Position numbers and translations under genes: made by a program
Part shown: positions 1 to 7,699 of the stretch, piece after piece
Numbering within the stretch: the stretch's first letter is position 1
Layout: every line of letters begins with the position of its first letter
DNA from: Massilia yuzhufengensis
GTDB taxonomy: Bacteria; Pseudomonadota; Gammaproteobacteria; Burkholderiales; Burkholderiaceae_D
DNA length: 57,483 nucleotides
Assembly (NCBI RefSeq): GCF_900112225.1
Contig: NZ_FOLD01000035.1
Span: forward strand, 1-57,483
Direction: 5' to 3'
Notes under the pieces: generated by a model
Database searches by the model: none
The model's input: the letters and a program-made list of their open reading frames with translations, nothing else
Told to the model about the DNA's origin: nothing

Positions 1-330
1 CCACGACGAATATTTGTCTTGCGAAAACCCGCGTATATCAGGCTGATCAACCGTCGTTTCGCCGCCCGTTCTGCTGTAAGCGCATTGGATAATGCACCGG
101 CACTCAAACATGTAAGACGTCTACAGGCGCGGCTCATCGGACCGATTGAGCATGACCGGGAAGCCGCGCCGGACACTAACTTGGAGTCCACGGATACTGC
201 GGTTTAGCATGGGCCTTGCAGCCCATACCCCGCCAATTTGCGGTGCCTTTGGGCTGCCGCCTGACGGGTCACGTCCCAAACGAGCGAAAAGCAGGAAAAA
301 GAAAGAAACGCTTGACGGGTCAATACATAT
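1..330. other. Left-edge stretch without a supported gene
   Basis: I see no convincing gene here. The open frames present are short, overlap each other on both strands and have no ribosome binding site. The only visible structure is a short direct repeat, TGACGGGTCA, once near 263-272 and again near 313-322. The segment lies downstream of the cfa stop codon and is cut by the window edge, so it may hold the end of a gene I cannot see. Confidence 0.4.
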
Positions 331-441
331 CAGGGTGGACGGCTTGGCCGTCCGCGCGGTGAGCGCCGGCGATGGCGATGGCGATGCCGCGCATGTGCTG
401 GCGGCAGCTGGACGCGCGGCCGGCGGAGCCGGCCACCCTAC
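331..441. repeat. REP pair (BIME-like) at the cfa 3' end
   Basis: Two inverted copies of a 28-29 base palindromic unit, at 331-358 (+) and 413-441 (-). Each reads (GT)AGGGTG, a 6-bp stem (GACGGC/GCCGTC in one, GCCGGC/GCCGGC in the other), a 3-base loop, then CGCGCG. The stems differ by compensating changes. A GTAG head followed by a hairpin is the known signature of REP sequences mobilised by RAYT transposases. The second copy reads into cfa, and its GTAG supplies the cfa stop codon (TAG at 440-438 on the minus strand). A matching pair lies at 49745-49840. Confidence 0.75.
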
Positions 442-1643
442 CGGTACATATACCGCCGCGACCATGGCAACTGGCTCACTTCACTTCCCGCCTTCCCGCA
501 CACGATCTGGTACAGGCTGATCCTGTCGTGCGCGAACGCATACGCGCATCCCGCCAGGTACAAATGCCAGATCCGGAAATGCTTCTCGTCCGTCAGCGTG
601 CGGATGTGCTCGGCATTGGCTTCGAAATTGTCGGTCCAGATCGCGCAGGTGTGCGCGTAGTGCCGGCGCAGGTTTTCCACGTCGCGCACTTCCAGCCCGC
701 CCTTCTGCATTGCCCGCACCACGGTGGACAGATGCGCCAGTTCTCCCTGCGGGAATACGTACTGGTCGATGAATTCACCGCCGCCGTAGGGCGTGGCGGC
801 GTTGTCGACGTTGGCGGTGGTGATCCCGTGGTTCATCACCACGCCATCGGGCGCCAGTAATTTGACCACCTGGTAAAAATAGTCGGTCAGGTGCTGCACG
901 CCGACATGCTCGAACATGCCCACGCTGGTGATGCGGTCGAACTGGCCATCCACGTCGCGGTAGTCCTGCAGCCGGATCTCGACCTGTTTTCCCAGCCCCG
1001 CGCGTTCGACCCGTTCGCGCGCCAGCGCCGCCTGGTTCTCGGACAGGGTGACGCCGACGCAGCGCGCGCCGAACTGCTGCGCGGCGCGCAGCACCAGCGC
1101 GCCCCAGCCGCAGCCGATATCGAGCAGGCTTTGGCCGGGCCGCAGGCCGATCTTGCGCAGGATGTGGTCGATCTTTTTTTCCTGCGCCGTGGCCAGGTCT
1201 TCGTCGCCGTTTTCAAAGTACGCGCAGGAATACACCATGCCCGGGTCGAGCCAGGCCGCGTAGAAAGCGTTGGAGACGTCGTAGTGGTAGCGGATGGCTT
1301 CGGCGTCTTTTTCGCGCGTGTGCGGCACCGCGCGCCGCAGCGCGTCGCCCAGGCGGCTGCGCCCCTTGCCCAGGTTCGCGGCCAGCGAGTTGCCGACGCT
1401 GATGATGTCGGCGGCCCGTCCCTTGACCTCGATGGCGCCTTCGACATAGGCCCGTCCCAGGCTGTACAGCGAGGGCGAGCGCAGGTAACGCAGGGCGGCG
1501 CGGTCGGGGACGCGGATGGTCACGCGCGGCGGATCGGAAGAAAACGCGAGCTGGCGGCCGTCCCACAGTTCCACCCGCAAGGGCAGGGACAATTTGTCAC
1601 GCAGGCCCGCACTCCAGGCCGACAGCATCATTTGCTCGAACAT
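438..1643 (-). CDS. cfa: Cyclopropane-fatty-acyl-phospholipid synthase family protein
   Basis: Predicted to transfer a methylene group from S-adenosylmethionine to the double bond of unsaturated acyl chains in membrane phospholipids. The 401-residue length is usual for the family. Visible are the conserved YHYDVSNAFY block (119-128), the VYSCAYF segment around residues 137-143, the SAM-binding motif DIGCGWG (175-181), and later GMFEHVG and GGEFIDQYVFP, all typical of Cfa enzymes. The ATG at 1643 is preceded by a GGAGGG ribosome binding site at good spacing. The stop codon lies inside a REP element. The gene is probably transcribed alone; the hemerythrin-PdxH gene lies just upstream on the same strand (57 bases). 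Confidence 0.93.
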   Translation of the reverse strand: MFEQMMLSAWSAGLRDKLSLPLRVELWDGRQLAFSSDPPRVTIRVPDRAALRYLRSPSLYSLGRAYVEGAIEVKGRAADIISVGNSLAANLGKGRSRLGDALRRAVPHTREKDAEAIRYHYDVSNAFYAAWLDPGMVYSCAYFENGDEDLATAQEKKIDHILRKIGLRPGQSLLDIGCGWGALVLRAAQQFGARCVGVTLSENQAALARERVERAGLGKQVEIRLQDYRDVDGQFDRITSVGMFEHVGVQHLTDYFYQVVKLLAPDGVVMNHGITTANVDNAATPYGGGEFIDQYVFPQGELAHLSTVVRAMQKGGLEVRDVENLRRHYAHTCAIWTDNFEANAEHIRTLTDEKHFRIWHLYLAGCAYAFAHDRISLYQIVCGKAGSEVSQLPWSRRYMYR

Positions 1644-1699
1644 GGCACCCTCCGGCGGTGATGGCCGGGGCGACGCGCACGCGGGCGCGAAAAACCGGC

Positions 1700-2893
1700 C
1701 TAGGGTTGCAAACGCTGGCGCGTCCAGCTGCCGTCTTCCTTCCGCTCGTAGACGATGCGGTCGTGGAAGCGCGAGCGGCGTCCCTGCCAGAATTCCAGGC
1801 GCTCGGGCACGAGGCGGAAACCGCCCCAGTTGCCCGGACGCGCAGGATCGTCACCAGCCTGCCGCGCGACGGTGTCGTAGTTCTGTTCGAGCTCGGCGCG
1901 GCTGCCGATGGGGGCACTCTGTTGCGAGGCAATGGCCGACAGGCGGCTTTTGAGTGGCCGGCTGCGGAAATACCGGTCGCTTTCCTCGCTCGAAGTGCGC
2001 TCTACACGTCCTTCGATGCGAACCTGGCGCTCAAGTTCGCTCCAAAAAAACAGCAGGGCCGCGTATTGATTATCCTCCAAGTCGTGGCCTTTGCGGCTAT
2101 CGTAATTGGTGTACCAGGTGAAGCCGCGCTCGTCGAATTGCTTGACCAGCACGATGCGCGAGCTGGGACGGCCGTTGGCCGCCACGGTGGCCACCGACAT
2201 CGCATTGGGCTCGTTCACTTCGGCCTTGAGCGCCTGCTCGAACCACTGCGTGAACTGCAGCATCGGGTCGTCCAGTACCTCGGTTTCGTTCAGGCTCGCC
2301 TGGCCGTAGTCCTTGCGCAGGTCGGCCACCGCCTGGCCCACCGTGGGGGCCGCAGGCGCAGCGCCGATGCCGCGGCGCGCCTGCATCGCCTTGCCCAGTT
2401 GCGCCATTTGTTCCTGGCTGAACAGGCGCATCGCCATCGGCGCCATTGTGCTTTCCTCGCGCTCCATGTGGGCAAGATAGCGCTGGCTGAAACGCTGCAC
2501 GGCGCTGGCCGACAAGGTCGCGGCGCCGCCCGTGGCGATGGCCGCGAGTTGTTCGTGCAAGTCCTGCCACAGCGCGTCCATGTCCTGGTGGTCCTGCAGG
2601 ATCACCGGGGCCAGCGCCTGCAGGGTAGCGGCGTCCTCGCCCTGGGCCACGGCGCGCAGCATCGGGATCAGGTCCTGCTCCTCGTCGTCGTGGTGCAGGT
2701 GGGCGGCTTTCTCGAAATAGGTCAGCACTGCCTGCGCGGCCTGGCGCGCCTGCTCGTCGGCGCCGAACTCGGGCAGGTGGGCGAGCAGCTTGTCGAGGGT
2801 GGCGAGCTGCTTGCGGATGCGCCCGTGGCAATGCTTGAGGACGGCGATTGGCTGGTCGAAATCGGGAGCGGTGTCGTGGAGGAGTGAGGTCAT
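1700..2893 (-). CDS. pdxH: Hemerythrin-like (HHE) domain fused to pyridoxamine 5'-phosphate oxidase
   Basis: A 397-residue two-domain protein. Residues about 13-170 form an HHE cation-binding domain, with His21/His23 (LKHCHGRI), the HLHHDDEE cluster at 66-72, His102 (LQDHQDMD) and AHMEREE at 141-147, the usual pattern of non-haem di-iron ligands. An Ala/Pro linker (GAAPAAPTVGQ) follows. From about residue 188 comes a full PdxH, from VADLRKDY through PNAMSVATV and PLKSRLSAIASQQS to the C-terminal RFHDR; PdxH oxidises pyridoxine/pyridoxamine 5'-phosphate to PLP using FMN. PdxH alone is about 210-230 residues. There is no stop or frame change between the domains. I chose the ATG at 2893 because the longer frame upstream reads poorly and would run into the divergent tcdA promoter. 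Fusion to an HHE domain is unusual. Confidence 0.9.
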   Translation of the reverse strand: MTSLLHDTAPDFDQPIAVLKHCHGRIRKQLATLDKLLAHLPEFGADEQARQAAQAVLTYFEKAAHLHHDDEEQDLIPMLRAVAQGEDAATLQALAPVILQDHQDMDALWQDLHEQLAAIATGGAATLSASAVQRFSQRYLAHMEREESTMAPMAMRLFSQEQMAQLGKAMQARRGIGAAPAAPTVGQAVADLRKDYGQASLNETEVLDDPMLQFTQWFEQALKAEVNEPNAMSVATVAANGRPSSRIVLVKQFDERGFTWYTNYDSRKGHDLEDNQYAALLFFWSELERQVRIEGRVERTSSEESDRYFRSRPLKSRLSAIASQQSAPIGSRAELEQNYDTVARQAGDDPARPGNWGGFRLVPERLEFWQGRRSRFHDRIVYERKEDGSWTRQRLQP

Positions 2894-2982
2894 GGGGTAT
2901 TTTGTTGACACACGAGAAGAATTTGGTTGACTAGAAGCTATTTTAGTGCAGACGCTCAAGCGTCGTCCGTTAAAATGCTGGG

Positions 2983-3867
2983 ATGAACCTGACCGATACC
3001 CCCTCTTTCGCAGCAAGCCTGGATGACGAAGTCGACTTTGCACGCCGCTTCGGCGGGATCGCACGCCTCTACGGCGAGCGTGCCCTCGAACGCTTCCGTG
3101 CGGCGCACGTTTGCGTGATCGGCGTGGGCGGCGTCGGTTCCTGGATCGTGGAAGCGCTGGCGCGCAGCGCGGTCGGCCACCTGACCCTGATCGATCTCGA
3201 TAACGTGGCCGAATCGAACATCAACCGCCAGCTGCAGGCCTTGACCTCGACCATCGGCATGGCCAAGATCGACGCGCTCAAGGAGCGCATTGCGCAAATC
3301 AACCCGTTTTGCAGGGTGACCCTGGTCGAAGACTTCATCGATCCGGAAAACCTCGAGTCCATGATCGCCGGTAAGGGTTTTGACTACGTGGTGGACGCCA
3401 TCGACGGCGTCAAGTCGAAGGCCGCCCTGATCGCGTATTGCAGCGCCAGCAAGCTGCCGCTGATCGTCATCGGCGGCGCCGGCGGCCAGACCGACCCCAC
3501 GAAGATCGAAGTGCGCGACCTCGCGCGCACCGAGCAGGAGCCGCTGCTGAAGAAGGTGCGCAAGGTCTTGCGCGCGCAGTACGGCTTCGCCAAGGGCGAA
3601 AAGAACAAGTACCACATCGACGCCGTGTTCTCGATGGAGCCGCTGCGCTACCCGGACAGCGGCGAGGCCTGCGCGGTCGATGCGGGCAGCGTCACCGGCC
3701 TGAATTGCGCGGGCTTTGGCTCGAGCATGGTCGTAACGGCAACGTTCGGCATGGTCGCCGCCGGCCACCTGCTGCGCAAGCTGGCCGACGCGGCCGATGC
3801 CGAGGCGGCGCGGGAAGCGGATGCCCAACGACAAACTGTGCAAGCGGAAGAGGCCTTGCTATCATAG
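2983..3867 (+). CDS. tcdA: tRNA threonylcarbamoyladenosine dehydratase (TcdA/CsdL family)
   Basis: A ThiF/E1-like ATP-dependent enzyme that cyclises the t6A modification at position 37 of ANN-decoding tRNAs to ct6A. The 294-residue protein has the FARRFGGIARLYGE start typical of TcdA, the nucleotide-binding GVGGVGSW loop (47-54), LIDLDNVAESNINRQ (69-83) with the metal/ATP contacts, and DYVVDAID further on. It lacks the rhodanese or CxxC features of MoeB/ThiF. The ATG at 2983 lies 90 bases from the divergent hemerythrin-PdxH start, so both promoters share that gap. The secreted FKBP gene follows 32 bases later. Confidence 0.92.
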   Translation: MNLTDTPSFAASLDDEVDFARRFGGIARLYGERALERFRAAHVCVIGVGGVGSWIVEALARSAVGHLTLIDLDNVAESNINRQLQALTSTIGMAKIDALKERIAQINPFCRVTLVEDFIDPENLESMIAGKGFDYVVDAIDGVKSKAALIAYCSASKLPLIVIGGAGGQTDPTKIEVRDLARTEQEPLLKKVRKVLRAQYGFAKGEKNKYHIDAVFSMEPLRYPDSGEACAVDAGSVTGLNCAGFGSSMVVTATFGMVAAGHLLRKLADAADAEAAREADAQRQTVQAEEALLS

Positions 3868-3899
3868 GATCAGTTATCCGATCCTTGAAAGAGCCCTCC

Positions 3900-4424
3900 A
3901 TGATCCGTCGTACCATATTGGCTGCCCTGATGCTGGCGGCCGCCGCCGCCAGCGCCCAGGACACCGCGTCCAAGCCGAGCACCCAGCCGGCGCCCGAGCA
4001 GCAAGCCGTTCCCCAGGCTACCGCGCCGCAAACCGCACCGCCGCAGGCCGAGCCAGTCGTGCCGGCCGCGCCAACGCCGCAGGTCGAGATCGTCGACCGC
4101 GTGGTGGGCAAGGGCAGGGAAGCCAGCCTCGGCAGCAATGTCACCGTCCACTACACCGGCTGGTTCCACAAGCCGCTGGCGCCCAAGCAGCGCGGCCGGA
4201 AATTCGATTCCTCGCTCGACGCCGGCCGCACGCCGCTCGAGTTCCAGCTGGGCGCGGGCCGCGTCATCAAGGGCTGGGAACAGGGCGTGGCCGGCATGAA
4301 GGTGGGCGGCAAGCGCACCCTGGTGATCCCGAGCGCACTGGCCTACGGCAAGCGCGGCGCCGGCAGCGATATCCCGCCGGACGCAGACCTGATCTTCGAC
4401 GTGGAACTGCTCAACGTGAAGTAA
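3900..4424 (+). CDS. Secreted FKBP-type peptidyl-prolyl cis-trans isomerase
   Basis: A 174-residue protein beginning with a signal peptide (MIRRTILAALMLAAAAASAQ), then a Pro/Gln/Ala-rich linker of about 40 residues, then one FKBP domain (about 63-174). The domain shows VHYTGW, FDSSLDAGRTPLEFQLGAGRVI, KGWEQGVAGMKVGGKRTL, IPSALAYG and the closing LIFDVELLNVK. It should speed prolyl isomerisation of proteins in the periplasm, possibly tethered by the flexible linker; a lipobox is not evident. The start at 3900 was chosen because it opens the signal peptide and lies just after the tcdA stop. cysK begins 28 bases downstream, so the two are probably co-transcribed. Confidence 0.9.
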   Translation: MIRRTILAALMLAAAAASAQDTASKPSTQPAPEQQAVPQATAPQTAPPQAEPVVPAAPTPQVEIVDRVVGKGREASLGSNVTVHYTGWFHKPLAPKQRGRKFDSSLDAGRTPLEFQLGAGRVIKGWEQGVAGMKVGGKRTLVIPSALAYGKRGAGSDIPPDADLIFDVELLNVK

Positions 4425-4452
4425 GTCCAACCCAACCTGGCGGGAGACCGGC

Positions 4453-5385
4453 ATGCGCATCGCGAACGACGTTACTGAACTCATCGGCAACACACCACTC
4501 GTACGGATCCGCAGGCTGTCCCGCGGGGCGGGCGCCGAGATCCTCGGCAAGCTGGAATTCCACAACCCCGCCCACAGCGTCAAGGACCGCATCGGCCTGG
4601 CCATGATCGAGGCTGCCGAGCGGGCCGGGCTCATCAAGCCCGACACCGTCATCGTCGAACCCACCAGCGGCAACACCGGCATCGCCCTGGCGATGGTGTG
4701 CGCCGCGCGCGGCTACCGCTGCAAGCTGGTGATGCCCGAAACCATGAGCAACGAGCGGCGCATGCTGCTGCGCGCCTATGGCGCCGAACTGGTGCTCACG
4801 CCCGGCGGCGAAGGCATGCTGGGTGCGATCCGGCGCGCCGAGGAACTGGTGGCGTCCAACCCGCACTACTTCATGCCGCAGCAATTCAACAACCCCGCCA
4901 ACCCTGAAGTCCACCGCGCCACCACGGCCGAGGAAATCTGGCGCGATACCGACGGCCAGGTCGACATCCTGGTGGCGGGCGTGGGCACCGGCGGCACCAT
5001 CACCGGCGTGAGCGAGGTCCTCAAGGCGCGTAAACCCGGCTTCCAGGCCATCGCCGTGGAACCGGAAGCCTCGCCCATGCTGTCGAAGGGCACCAAGGGC
5101 CCGCACCCGATCCAGGGCATCGGCGCCGGCTTCGTGCCGGCGGTGCTCGATACCCGCGCCTACGACGAAGTCATCACCGTCAGCAACGACAACGCCTTCG
5201 AGACTGCCCGCGCCGCCGCGCGCGAAGAAGGCCTGCTGGTCGGGATCTCGTCCGGCGCCGCCCTGTGGGCCGCGATCCAGGTCGCGCAGCGGCCCGAGAA
5301 CACCGGCAAGCTGATCGTCACCATCATCCCGTCGTTCGGCGAGCGTTACCTGAGTACAGCGCTGTACGCCAACCTGGCGGGCTAG
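4453..5385 (+). CDS. cysK: Cysteine synthase (O-acetylserine sulfhydrylase, CysK type)
   Basis: A PLP enzyme making L-cysteine from O-acetylserine and sulfide. The 310 residues show IGNTPLVRI, the PLP lysine Lys44 in NPAHSVKDRIG, the substrate loop PTSGNTGIAL, the PLP-phosphate loop GVGTGGTITG, GIGAGFVP, and near the C-terminus GISSGAA and IPSFGERYLST. The length, and the IPSFGERYLST block rather than a CysM-type ending, favour CysK over CysM, though specificity is not proven by sequence. Its last 62 bases overlap the 3' end of the convergent phosphatase gene. Confidence 0.9.
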   Translation: MRIANDVTELIGNTPLVRIRRLSRGAGAEILGKLEFHNPAHSVKDRIGLAMIEAAERAGLIKPDTVIVEPTSGNTGIALAMVCAARGYRCKLVMPETMSNERRMLLRAYGAELVLTPGGEGMLGAIRRAEELVASNPHYFMPQQFNNPANPEVHRATTAEEIWRDTDGQVDILVAGVGTGGTITGVSEVLKARKPGFQAIAVEPEASPMLSKGTKGPHPIQGIGAGFVPAVLDTRAYDEVITVSNDNAFETARAAAREEGLLVGISSGAALWAAIQVAQRPENTGKLIVTIIPSFGERYLSTALYANLAG

Positions 5386-5971
5386 GGCGCCACGGCGTCA
5401 GGTGGGCCAGCTCACCGCTGAGCGTGCGCACGGCGCAGTCGATGCGCTTGAACACCGTGTCGAAATACGCTTCGCCCAGCGTGAACGGGTCGTGCAGGTG
5501 CGGCATGCCTACCCGGCACCAGAGGCCCAGCAGGGCGATGTGCACGTCGCCCCGTCCCGCCAGGCGCCGGCGCATCGCGTGCGCCTGGCGCACTTCCATG
5601 ACCAGGAACAGGTCGCCCGGCAGCACCTCGAAATCCGTGAAGCTGGTGGCGCGGTGGCTGCGCATGTCCACATTGGCGCGCGCCGCCGCGGCGATCGCCA
5701 CGGCCGGTGACTTGCCGCCGGTGGTGGTGGCCAGGCCGATCGAGGCGCAGGGCAGGCCGTAGCCGAGCGCGACCCGGTGCGCAAAGGAACTGCGGCAGAT
5801 ATTCCCCTGACAGACAAACACCACGCGCCTGACTTGTTCGGGCTGGCGCAGGCGGAAGTCGTCCAGCCGTCCCGCAGCCAGCTCCACCCGCGCCAGCAGG
5901 CTACGCACCAGGCCACGCCAGGTGCCGTAGCGCTTGTTGATCGGGGCGAGCAGGGGATGGTGGGTGAGCAT
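5324..5971 (-). CDS. Low-molecular-weight protein tyrosine phosphatase family protein
   Basis: Contains the P-loop CQGNICRS (C-x5-R-S) inside VVFVCQGNICRSSFAHR and the downstream HDPFTLGEAYF, whose Asp-Pro provides the general acid in this family. Such enzymes dephosphorylate tyrosine residues, often on tyrosine kinases that control capsule or exopolysaccharide export. At 215 residues it is longer than the usual 150-165: about 45 extra residues precede the P-loop and a tail of about 20 overlaps cysK. I used the ATG at 5971; upstream in-frame sequence is Pro/Thr-rich and looks non-coding. No exopolysaccharide genes are adjacent, so the partner is unknown. Confidence 0.8.
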   Translation of the reverse strand: MLTHHPLLAPINKRYGTWRGLVRSLLARVELAAGRLDDFRLRQPEQVRRVVFVCQGNICRSSFAHRVALGYGLPCASIGLATTTGGKSPAVAIAAAARANVDMRSHRATSFTDFEVLPGDLFLVMEVRQAHAMRRRLAGRGDVHIALLGLWCRVGMPHLHDPFTLGEAYFDTVFKRIDCAVRTLSGELAHLTPWRPSPPGWRTALYSGNARRTTG

Positions 5972-6145
5972 CGGCTTCCTTGTCGGTGTGCGCGGGGGCG
6001 CAGGTACAAGGAATGAGATCACAGGGGTGTGTCGGGAGTGTGACAGGGGATGCTGTATCGCTGTGCTGCGAAAAATTGGTCGGGACAACGGTCTTGAGGG
6101 TAGGTGAGAAGAGGTAGCGCAAGCTGTTGGCCCGCCGCCTAGGCA

Positions 6146-6173
6146 CGTCGTTCCGGCGAAGGCCGGAACCTAA
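6146..6173. repeat. Short REP-like palindrome
   Basis: A palindrome with core TTCCGG-6-CCGGAA, preceded by CGTCG and followed by CCTAA. The same core (with CGCAGG in place of CGAAGG in the centre) recurs at 23498-23524 and, inverted and slightly changed, at 23422-23450. It sits between the phosphatase start region and the 3' end of the cation-efflux gene. Confidence 0.6.
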
Positions 6174-6200
6174 TTTCGTTGCGTCTTGTTAGCTCGAATT

Positions 6201-7172
6201 TCAGTGCGCATGTTCATGCCGCCCATGCCCCTCCAGCGCACAATCATGATGCGTCGTCCCTTCCTCCACCTGCAGCGTGCAGTGATGGATCCCGAAATCG
6301 CTGCGCAGCTTGGCCACCATCCCGTCCAGCACCCGGTCGCCCGGATACCCGCCCGGCATCACCACGTGCGCGGTCAGCGCGTTTTCGGTGGTGCTCATGG
6401 CCCAGATGTGCAGGTCGTGCACTTCCTTCACGCCCGGCTGGCCCGCCAGGAAACTGCGCACCGCGCCAGCATCCACGCCGGGCGGCACCGCCGCCATCGA
6501 CAGCTGCACCGATTCGCGCAGCAGCGACCAGGTGCCCAGCACGATCACCACCACGATCGCCAGGCTCACCGCCGGGTCGATCCAGGTCCAGCCGGTGCTC
6601 ATGATGACCAGGCCGGAAATCACCACGCCCAGCGACAGCGCGGCATCGGCCGCCATGTGCAGGTAGGCGCCGCGCAGGTTCAGGTCGCCCTTGCTGCCGG
6701 CCAGGAACAGCCAGGCCGAGAAGCCGTTGACCACCACGCCGATCGCCGCGACGATCGACACCGTCAGCCCCTGCACCGGCGCCGGCTCGGTGAAGCGGTG
6801 CACCGCTTCCCAGGCGATGGCGCCGCAAGCCACCATCAACAGCAGGCCGTTGCCCAGCGCCGCCAGGATCGAGGAGCCGCGCAGGCCGTAGGTGTAGCGG
6901 CCCTTCGGCGCACTCTTGGCCAGCACCGCCGCGCCCCAGGCCAGCATCAGCCCCAGCACGTCCGACAGGTTGTGTCCGGCGTCGGCCATCAGCGCGGTGG
7001 AGTGGGCGATGAAGCCGTAGACGAATTCGATCGCCACGAAGGCCGCGTTGAGGCCGATCGCCAGCGCGAAGGCGCGCCCGTTCCCGGCCGGATCGGGCAT
7101 GTGGTGATGGTGGTGGCCGAAACCGTGGCCGTGGTCGTGGTCGTGGTGGTCGTGCTTGTGGTCGTGGCTCAT
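6201..7172 (-). CDS. Cation diffusion facilitator (CzcD/ZitB-like) metal efflux protein
   Basis: An inner-membrane proton antiporter expected to export Zn2+ or similar divalent cations. The 323-residue protein opens with a His/Asp-rich metal-binding tail (about residues 2-24, ending in a run of five His). About six transmembrane segments follow, with the metal-site pairs HxxxD in MADAGHNLSD and in YLHMAADAALS, and a cytoplasmic C-terminal domain with VHDLHIWAMS, common in CzcD-type members. The C-terminus is again His-rich. Its ATG overlaps the stop of the ArsR regulator gene (ATGA at 7172-7169), so the two are translationally coupled. The ArsR partner argues for zinc/cobalt/cadmium control. 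Exact metal specificity cannot be read from sequence. Confidence 0.92.
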   Translation of the reverse strand: MSHDHKHDHHDHDHGHGFGHHHHHMPDPAGNGRAFALAIGLNAAFVAIEFVYGFIAHSTALMADAGHNLSDVLGLMLAWGAAVLAKSAPKGRYTYGLRGSSILAALGNGLLLMVACGAIAWEAVHRFTEPAPVQGLTVSIVAAIGVVVNGFSAWLFLAGSKGDLNLRGAYLHMAADAALSLGVVISGLVIMSTGWTWIDPAVSLAIVVVIVLGTWSLLRESVQLSMAAVPPGVDAGAVRSFLAGQPGVKEVHDLHIWAMSTTENALTAHVVMPGGYPGDRVLDGMVAKLRSDFGIHHCTLQVEEGTTHHDCALEGHGRHEHAH

Positions 7173-7498
7173 GCGTCCATCCCGGTGGCTGGTTCGGCGA
7201 TATGTTCGAACATGTTGGCGAGCAGGCTGCTGATGTGGGCGTCCGCAGCCGAGTAGAAGACCTGCTTGCCCTGGCGCTCGGCCTTGACGATGCGGGCCGC
7301 GCGCAGCAGGCGCAGGTGGTGGCTGACCAGCGAACTGGACAACTCGAGTGAGGCGGCGATGTCGCCCACCGCGGTCGGCTGCGCCAGGCAGGCCAGCACG
7401 ATGCGCAGGCGGGTGGCGTCGCCGAGCAGGTGGAAAAGGTCTGCCAGTTCCTCGACCGCGCCGGGAGCGTATTCGGTGGTGGTCATGATATTTAACAT
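7169..7498 (-). CDS. ArsR/SmtB-family metal-responsive repressor
   Basis: A 109-residue winged-helix repressor: the helix-turn-helix spans roughly VGDIAASLELSSSLVSHHLRLLRAARIV, followed by the wing ERQGKQVFYSAAD and a C-terminal dimerisation helix. SmtB/CzrA-type members release DNA when Zn2+ binds; here residues such as DAHISSLLANMFEHI could form the alpha-5 site (D-x-H with H-x near the end), which is an inference. The start is uncertain: ATG at 7498 or ATG at 7486, neither with a clear ribosome binding site. A 26-bp dyad (7494-7519) lies across the start and just downstream of a perfect TATAAT on the minus strand (7535-7530), consistent with autorepression of the arsR-efflux operon. Confidence 0.9.
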   Translation of the reverse strand: MLNIMTTTEYAPGAVEELADLFHLLGDATRLRIVLACLAQPTAVGDIAASLELSSSLVSHHLRLLRAARIVKAERQGKQVFYSAADAHISSLLANMFEHIAEPATGMDA

Positions 7499-7519
7499 GT
7501 GAAGAGTTGTTCATATGTT
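7494..7519 (-). promoter_or_regulatory. ArsR-type operator dyad
   Basis: A 26-bp imperfect inverted repeat with half sites AACATnTGAAnA and TnTTCAnATGTT, close to the TGAA...TTCA operators of SmtB/ArsR zinc repressors. It lies between the likely -10 box (TATAAT, minus strand, 7535-7530) and the start of the regulator gene, where bound repressor would block transcription. Confidence 0.65.
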
Positions 7520-7539
7520 AGTGCAAAAAATTATACCTT

Positions 7540-7572
7540 GCAAGTGAACTTGCGCCTGCAGGAAATTTCCTG
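7540..7572. promoter_or_regulatory. Two perfect palindromes between arsR and vgrG
   Basis: GCAAGTGAACTTGC (7540-7553, 6-bp arms) and CAGGAAATTTCCTG (7559-7572, 7-bp arms) sit side by side upstream of the ArsR gene's -10 box, in the region where its -35 should lie. They could be sites for a second regulator of the metal operon or of vgrG. Function is unknown. Confidence 0.4.
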
Positions 7573-7699
7573 ACGAGCCGCAAGCGCCGACGGCGTGTCT
7601 GAAGGTATGTTGGCCGATGTCGTCCATGAAGAACCATCCTGCTGCAGCGGTGAGCTCTGTCTGCCACATCCACCATCACCGAAAGAACGAGGCTTGCCT

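Noticed and set aside
369..390. A GATGGC tandem repeat (GATGGCGATGGCGATG) as a possible slippage tract
   Set aside because: Only about three copies within the interior of a REP pair; too short to call a functional repeat.
2894..3064. A 57-residue N-terminal extension of the hemerythrin-PdxH protein
   Set aside because: It is Arg/Ser-rich, overlaps the divergent tcdA coding start and has no support; ATG 2893 opens the conserved domain.
4453..5385. Cysteine synthase B (cysM) as the name of the gene
   Set aside because: The C-terminal IPSFGERYLST block and length of 310 fit CysK better.
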